Source: Phaeosaccion multiseriatum (taxonomy: Eukaryota; Ochrophyta, other classes). Taken from it: 64,000 nt of DNA. Under the pieces are notes generated by a model, which saw nothing but the letters and a program-made list of their open reading frames with translations, did not search any database and was not told where the DNA came from. The position numbers and the translations under genes are program-made. Positions 58,167 through 64,000 of this stretch are shown here, piece after piece. The stretch is from the NCBI GenBank assembly GCA_965112735.1, contig OZ218958.1, positions 930,001-994,000 on the forward strand, in the 5' to 3' direction. Position 1 is the stretch's first letter. Every line of letters starts with the position of its first letter.

Positions 58167-61100
58167 CAGCAAGCTGAACAGCTTCCGGCCGGGCAACCGA
58201 TGTTGGAGCTACAGCCGCCGGGAGATACAGGGGTAGCGGGGCAATTACCTGCTGCGGCCCCAGCTCTTGGGGGTGCTCTTGCTGCTACCAATGGTTTCAC
58301 TGCGATGGCGCCTGTGGGAGGGATGGTAGTCGGGGGGCAGCATGGTGCAGACAGTGCTCAGCCGCTCACCCCGCAGGCTTCAGGAGGAGGAGGCTTGGCG
58401 AGCAAGCCACTCGGCACACTAGGCTTAGTAGCAGCGGCTCCGTCACCAACGCCGAAAGCACTGACGGAGGAGACGAAGTTAGTCAAGCGCAGAGTGGTCG
58501 TCAAGACGCCGTACGATCCAAGCGAGGACCGCCACAGCAACGGCACTAGTAGCAGCGGTGGCAGTGTCGGTAGTAGCGGTACCAGACCTCGGTCCATGTC
58601 GACAGGAGTAGGAGGGCCATGGCTGGCCCAAGGAGGCCAGGGGGCAGACGGGCCGGACACACCCAAGCGGCGCAAACTGGCCGGGCACGGGAAAGTCTGC
58701 CCTCATTGTGGGCAAGTGGTGGGGCCCCGCAGCAAGCGCTGCAAGTTTTGCCAGGGAGAGATTTACATGGACTCATCAAAGAAGGGGAAGCAGGACGCTG
58801 CTGTGGGCGTTGGCGCGGGCGCGGGCGCGGGTGGAGGGGCGGTGAGGACTGCGGCGGCCGGGGAAGGGGCGGGGAGTGCAGACGTTTCGGCGGGGGTTGA
58901 GGGGAATGGGGTGCTTGGTGCGACTCGTCAGGCTTCGAGTAGGATATACAACGTGAAGCGACTGACCGTGAAGGTAGGAGCCAAGACTAAGAGTGATGAA
59001 GGAGTGCCCAAGGCCTCGCTTGTGCAGCAGTTGGCAGAGGCCCAGGAGAAGCTCAAGATTATGGAGGCGCAGTCGTCCGCTCTCATCAAGGCGCGCCAGG
59101 AGAGGGAAGAGGCGGAGGCAGCAGCAGCAGCGGCAGCAGCGGCAGAGTACGAGTCAGGAGAGGAGGAAGGGTACGGCTATGATGACGATGAGGAGGAGGA
59201 GGAGGAGGAGGACAGTGATGGCATGGGCGGCGGGCTTGAAGGAGGGGGGTCCCTCAAGATTAAGATTCCTCGAGCCACTTTGGAGGGGATGGGGCTCAAG
59301 CTTGGGGGCAGCAGAGGGGGTGGTAATGTGGGCAAGAGCAACGGCGGGCATCACAAGAGGAAGAGGAGTGGGGGAGGGGGCGGAAGGAGCCACCGAGCCA
59401 AGGGCAAAGGTGGCAAGCAGCAGGGGGAGCATGCGCACCACCATCACCACCACCAGCAACAGCAGAGGCGAAAGAACAGTCTCATTCGGCCCAGGAGCGA
59501 GACCACACCACAGCCACGACCCCCTCCCACTCTGGAGAGCATCTTTCCGACGAGGGTCTTTGGCAGAGAGATTGTGCCGTCTGATTTGGACGCCTTGGGT
59601 GAGCGCTTTGGCATGCACGCACAGGCTCCAGGCAGCTTTGCCCTCTCCGCCCTCAGTGCAGTCCCTCCGAGCCGGCTGATGAGCCACATTCAGTCTCTTC
59701 GGATGGAGTTCCTCTCTCGCACGCTCCGCCCCCTGCTGCAGCGAGTCATGCTGACCACACTCAACAGGGATGGGTTGTTCAACGCGCCTGTGGACCCGGA
59801 GGCCCAGAACCTTCCTACCTACCGCGATGTCATTCAACACCCCATGGACTTGGGTACCGTCAAGACGAGACTGCAGGAGCTGTGGTATCGGGAGGCGGAC
59901 GAGTTTGCTGAGGACGTGCGGCTCGTGTTTGGCAATGCCATGAGGTTTAACCCGGAGCAACACTCGGTGCACCAGGCTGCGAAGGCTCTGCTGCTGGACT
60001 TTGAGACGGAGTACAGCAAGATTGTCTCTCGTTTGGCCAAGGACTCTCAGAAGAGGTGCGAGCACAACTGCATGCTGTGTCAGGGTCAGACGTGTGCTTT
60101 GTGTGGGGATAAGTGCATGCGGCTGGAGCCCCCTGTGCTCATCTGTCACGGCCCTTGCAACCAGCGCATCAAGAGAGGCACTTCGTTCTACATTACCAGA
60201 GATGGCAGCCGATTGTGGTGTCAGAAGTGCTATCACAGCCTCCCCAGTCATATTCCAGAGGTGGAGGAGGAGTGCATGGAGGAGCCGGAAGAAGCAGCAG
60301 CGACTGGAGGAGGAGGAGGAGGAGGAGGGATGGAGCGGCAGGAGCGTGGGGAAAGCACAGAGGTTGCTGGGGCTGGGGATGGAGCGGACGTGGAGCGGTG
60401 CCGCCGTAGCAGCAGTTGTGCTAGTAGTGGCGTGGGCCATGATTCGACTGGCACGGGACTGGAGCAGCTGGGTCAGAGCGGAGGAGGCGCACCAGCAGTC
60501 GCACTGGCAGTTGCACCAGCACCAGCATTAGCACCAGCGGCTGGTGGTGGTGATGGTGGTGGTGATGGAGGAGGCGGAGGAGGAGGAGGAGGAGGAGGAG
60601 GAGGAGGAGGGACAGCTGCAGCACCAGTAGAAGGCGGAAGTGGGGAAGGCTTCGGAGGCTCACGGCCTGATTCAGTCCCGGTGGTGCCTGTAGCTGCCGC
60701 TGTTCCTGCTCCTGCTCCTGTCCTTGCTCCTACTCATACCCCTGCTGCCCCCTTGAGCCCCCCAACAGCTGCTGGCATGAAGGGGGAGGATATGGGTGCA
60801 CCGCAGACAGTAGTGGTAACGCGACGCAGATCATCGTCCGCAGCCGCTGCTTTGCTGGAATCGGCGGCACCACCGGCAGCAGCAGAAGGAGGACCGCCGC
60901 AACCACCAGCATCAGCAGCACCAGCACCAGCACCAGCAACATCTGCGCCGCGAGGAGACGGCGGAGGAGTAGGAGCAGCAGCAGCCGCCGCGGCAGCAGC
61001 AGCAGCAGGAGGGGGGGGGGGAGGGGGAGGGGGAGGGGGAGGGGAGGGGGGGGACGAAGGGAAAGACGCAGCGCCGGCCCCGTCCGACGGCGTTGTCCAC

Positions 61101-61647
61101 GGCTGCACACTCAAGCGGGACTTGCTGAAACGCAAGTTCGAGGAAGAGATCAGCGAAGGCTGGGCACAGTGTGACGGCTGCCAGCGCTGGGTGCATCAGA
61201 TATGTGCCCTGTTCAACGCCCGAGCCAATGCAGGTGCGTGTGTGCGTGCGTGCGCGTGTGTGTGGCGTGGGGTGGGGGTGGGCTTGGTTCTGTGTGTGGA
61301 AGGAAGTGTGTGTTGAGGGCGCCAATGAGGGAGGGAGAGTGAGTGAAGGGCCCAACCTTTCGTGCAAGCCCTTCGATTTTGGCTTACCCTGCCTTCTATT
61401 CCAACCACACTCACATCCGCATCCGTACCTTTTTTTGTCCATACGTGTGGCTTTTTGACAGGCGAGGTGACCTTCAAGTGCGCCATCTGTCGACTAACCG
61501 ATGCATCAGCGGGGCTGCAAAAGCTGTGGCCGTCACTCACAGGAGCTCAGGCGCCATCACCAGCAGCGGCACCAGCATTAGTACCAGCAGCAGTTGGTGT
61601 GACATCAGCTCCAAATGGTTTATCGAGCAATGGGCCTGTCCCTGCTG

Positions 61648-61684
<37 letters not shown>

Positions 61685-63734
61685 ACTGAAGAGTGCTACA
61701 GGCAGAAGCGACGGAGCTGCTGCGGTCGTCGCAGCCTCCTCTTCACCATCTGTAAAGGTGGAACTGGCACAAGGAGGAAGTGAAGTAGTGGGAGGCGGGT
61801 TGGCCGTTGGCGGCGACGAATGGGCGGGGGCAGGGGCGCCTATGGCTGGAGGGCAGAACGGGGGGGAAGGAGATGTACATATGCAAGAAGCGAGGAGGGC
61901 GGGGCAGGAGACAAAGGAAAACAACGGCAAGGAGGACGCTCCGTCGCAATCCGCCGGGGAGGAGGAAGGGGAGCAGCAGCAGATGCAGAAGAGAAGGAAG
62001 CTCGCGGATGGTCAGAGGGGTGGAGGAGGGGGGGGGGGGTATGCATCTGCGCCGTCGCCCGCTGGAGTTGGGCAGCATGGGGGTAGCACTGTCGCCGCCG
62101 CCGCCGCCACGGCTGCTTCTCCTCCGGTGCCAGTAGTGGGGGTGAAGGGTGAGGATGGGGGAGCTGTGAATCACCTCACCCCAGCGCTTGTGAAGATGGA
62201 GGACACGTTGGTGATACAGCCACAGCAGCCGCAGCACTTGAAGGCTGCTGGAGCGGGGACTCACATGATGTCCAAGCTTGCCCCTTCTTCGTCTGCTGAA
62301 GCAGCTACTACGCACGCGGGGACGAGAAGCCAAGTGAAGGCAGAGCAGCACCAGCAAGAGAAGGTCAAGACAGAGCAAGAGCAGATCAAGGCAGAGGCGT
62401 ATAATGGCAACGCGCCCCTTCCAGAGGCGCTCAAGGCGAACAGCAGGGCCTACAAGGCCAGAGACTTGCCCCACGCCCCAATGTCGCGGTACATTGAGAG
62501 GCGCGTGCATCATTTGCTGGCGGTGCTGGCACGACAGCAGGAGGAGAGGGACGCTGCAGCAGACAAGCGGAGGTCCAGCAGAGGCGTCGTGTCCGGGGGG
62601 GGGGCAGTGGCAGCAGCGGGAGCACCAGTGGGAGCACCAGCACCAGTACCAGCAGCGCCAGCAGCGCCAGCAGCGCCAGCAGCAGGAGGAGCACCAGCAG
62701 CAGGAGGAGCACCAGCTGGTGATACAGCAGCAGGAAGGCACAACAAGCCTGGCAGGCAGGAGGCGGCAGGAGCGGTGAGCATCCGACTGGTATCTAGCGT
62801 GGATGGCTACCACGACGTGAGTAGGGTGGTGCGGGAGGCGTTTGCCGCTCCCGAAGGCCTCCAGAACGTTCCGGAGCGCCTGGACTACTGTTCCAAGGCG
62901 CTGGTGATGTTCCAGGAGGTGGACGGGGTGGACGTGTGTCTGTTCAGCATGTATGTGCAGGAGTACGGGGCGGATGCACCGGACTGCAACGCCCGGAGGG
63001 TCTACATTAGTTACCTCGACAGTGTGGAGTATTTCCGGCCGCGCACCGCACGTACGCAAGTCTATCAGGTGCGCTATTACGACAGAGGCCCAACCGCCGC
63101 TCACGGCTTGGATCTCGTCGTATATGCGTCGCACTTGTCCATCTCTGGGGTTTGGTGGGCATGTTTCTGTCTCCTTCGTGTGTGTGTGTGTGTTCCCCCT
63201 GTTTTCTCCACTTTAGCGTTTCGTCTCTCCAACTAAAATCTGCATTTCGTCATCATATACACACGCCCAACTAACCAAGTACCCAACCAACCAACCAACC
63301 AACCAATGCGAGCAGGAGATTCTAGTGTCTTACCTCGACTGGGTGAGGCGACGCGGATTCAAGTCCGCACACATCTGGAGCTGCCCTCCGCAGCGCGGCA
63401 ACAACTTCATCTTCTGGTGCCATCCTGCCCATCAGCGGACCCCGTCCAGAGAGCGACTTGTCGACTGGTATCGAACCATGTTACGGCGAGCGGAGCAGCT
63501 GGGCGTCGTGCGTAAGGTGGACAACTTGCATAGCAAGTGCTTCCAAGAGGTGGCCAGAGTGCTGCATCTTCATCGGACAGGGGCGGCGGAAGACAGCGAG
63601 CTGAAACCCCCCTTGCCCCCCGTGTTTGAGGGTGACTACTGGATGGAGGAGGCGGCGCGTTTGGCCAAGCTCGTGGAGAAGAAGAGCGACGCGGACTTTG
63701 TGGCCGAGCATTTGTCGCCGATTGACCTCTGCAG
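57879..63734 (+). CDS. p300/CBP-type histone acetyltransferase (3' partial)
   Basis: Exons 57879-61233, 61462-63068 and 63316-63734; the gene continues past the window (donor GTACGT at 63735). At least 1,790 residues. Order: Gln/Gly-rich N-terminus; zinc ribbon VCPHCGQ...RCKFCQG (about 273); bromodomain about 613-715 (VIQHPMDLGTVKTRL, acetyl-lysine Asn in AMRFNP); Cys-rich module CEHNCMLC...LWCQKC (about 726-787); PHD finger CDGCQRWVHQ...CAICRL split by intron 1; KAT11 acetyltransferase core from about 1555 (FQEVDGVDVCLFSMYVQEYG, RRVYISYLDSVEYFRPR, IWSCPPQRGNNFIFWCHP, RLVDWYRTML). Residues matching the p300 acetyl-CoA site are present. A low-complexity insert splits the early KAT region. Nuclear transcriptional coactivator that acetylates histones. 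The ATG at 57879 is the first in frame. Confidence 0.93.
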
Positions 63735-64000
63735 GTACGTGCATGGGTGGATGCGTGTATGTGTGTGCGTGCGTGTGTGGGTGCGTGTGTCAAGGGTTAG
63801 AAGCGGAGACGTAAGGGGGGGGGGGAGGGGAGGGAAGCAGAAGGGGCTGGCGGTCGGGTGGGGCGGTTTGGTGTGCCTTGCGGGTGTTCATCCATTCCGT
63901 TACGGTTATTTGCTTACACATCGCATGCTGCCTCGAGGTACATTGCTCCCCCTCATCCACCTTGATCCTTGACTCACTCCGTTTTGTCTTTCCTCTGCGC
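63735..64000 (+). other. Acetyltransferase intron 3 (incomplete)
   Basis: Starts GTACGTGCATGG; no convincing acceptor and exon before the window ends. ZZ and TAZ zinc fingers, if present, would lie beyond. Confidence 0.6.

Noticed and set aside
59154-60440. Minus-strand ORF of 428 residues opposite the acetyltransferase
   Set aside because: Antisense of the bromodomain coding region; no family resemblance.
61743-63134. Minus-strand ORF of 463 residues opposite the KAT domain
   Set aside because: Shadow of the real gene in a GC-rich region.

Overview
This is nuclear DNA of a microbial eukaryote. It is GC-rich, packed with microsatellites, and carries multi-exon genes with GT-AG introns (plus a likely GC-AG intron). 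The gene content fits a stramenopile alga or relative: an FNIP-repeat protein, a guanylate-binding large GTPase, a plant/bacterial-type DUF819 permease and a p300/CBP acetyltransferase. Stramenopile is an inference and eustigmatophyte-like is only a guess. Exon models below were built by hand from splice signals, protein-family matches and phase bookkeeping. For the six largest multi-exon models with both ends in the window, the summed exon length is divisible by three.

1-6.7 kb: a duplicated prolyl-4-hydroxylase-type oxygenase gene (copies A and B, about 4.8 kb apart) flanks an intronless FNIP-repeat gene. Each oxygenase copy has one different single-base frame break. 7-15 kb: an F-box protein with two C-terminal membrane helices, a small heat-shock protein with two alpha-crystallin domains and nine phase-0 exons, and a short ankyrin protein on the minus strand. 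15-17.6 kb: mostly empty, with one decayed unknown coding sequence.

17.6-37.6 kb: three long intron-rich genes. A 13-exon long-chain acyl-CoA synthetase (minus) and a 15-exon guanylate-binding GTPase (plus) are divergent and share a promoter of about 395 bp. The GTPase model is 1,390 residues and ends in a polytopic membrane region. A DUF819 membrane protein (8 exons, minus) converges on it.

37.8-49.3 kb: an accessory, mobile-element-rich stretch. It holds a hairpin element with arms of about 230 bp, a DDE-like transposase gene, a 5'-truncated non-LTR retrotransposon ending in a (CA)n tail, a minisatellite, and three copies of an unrecognised polytopic membrane protein (one broken, one doubtful, one intact). 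A tandem duplication lies upstream of the intact copy.

49.5-64 kb: an 11-exon DUF726/TMCO4-like alpha/beta-hydrolase membrane protein (minus) is divergent from a p300/CBP-type histone acetyltransferase (plus) that runs off the window. No tRNA, rRNA or CRISPR array was seen. No single pathway links the genes. The strongest candidates for something new are the GTPase-membrane fusion and the expanding membrane-protein family.
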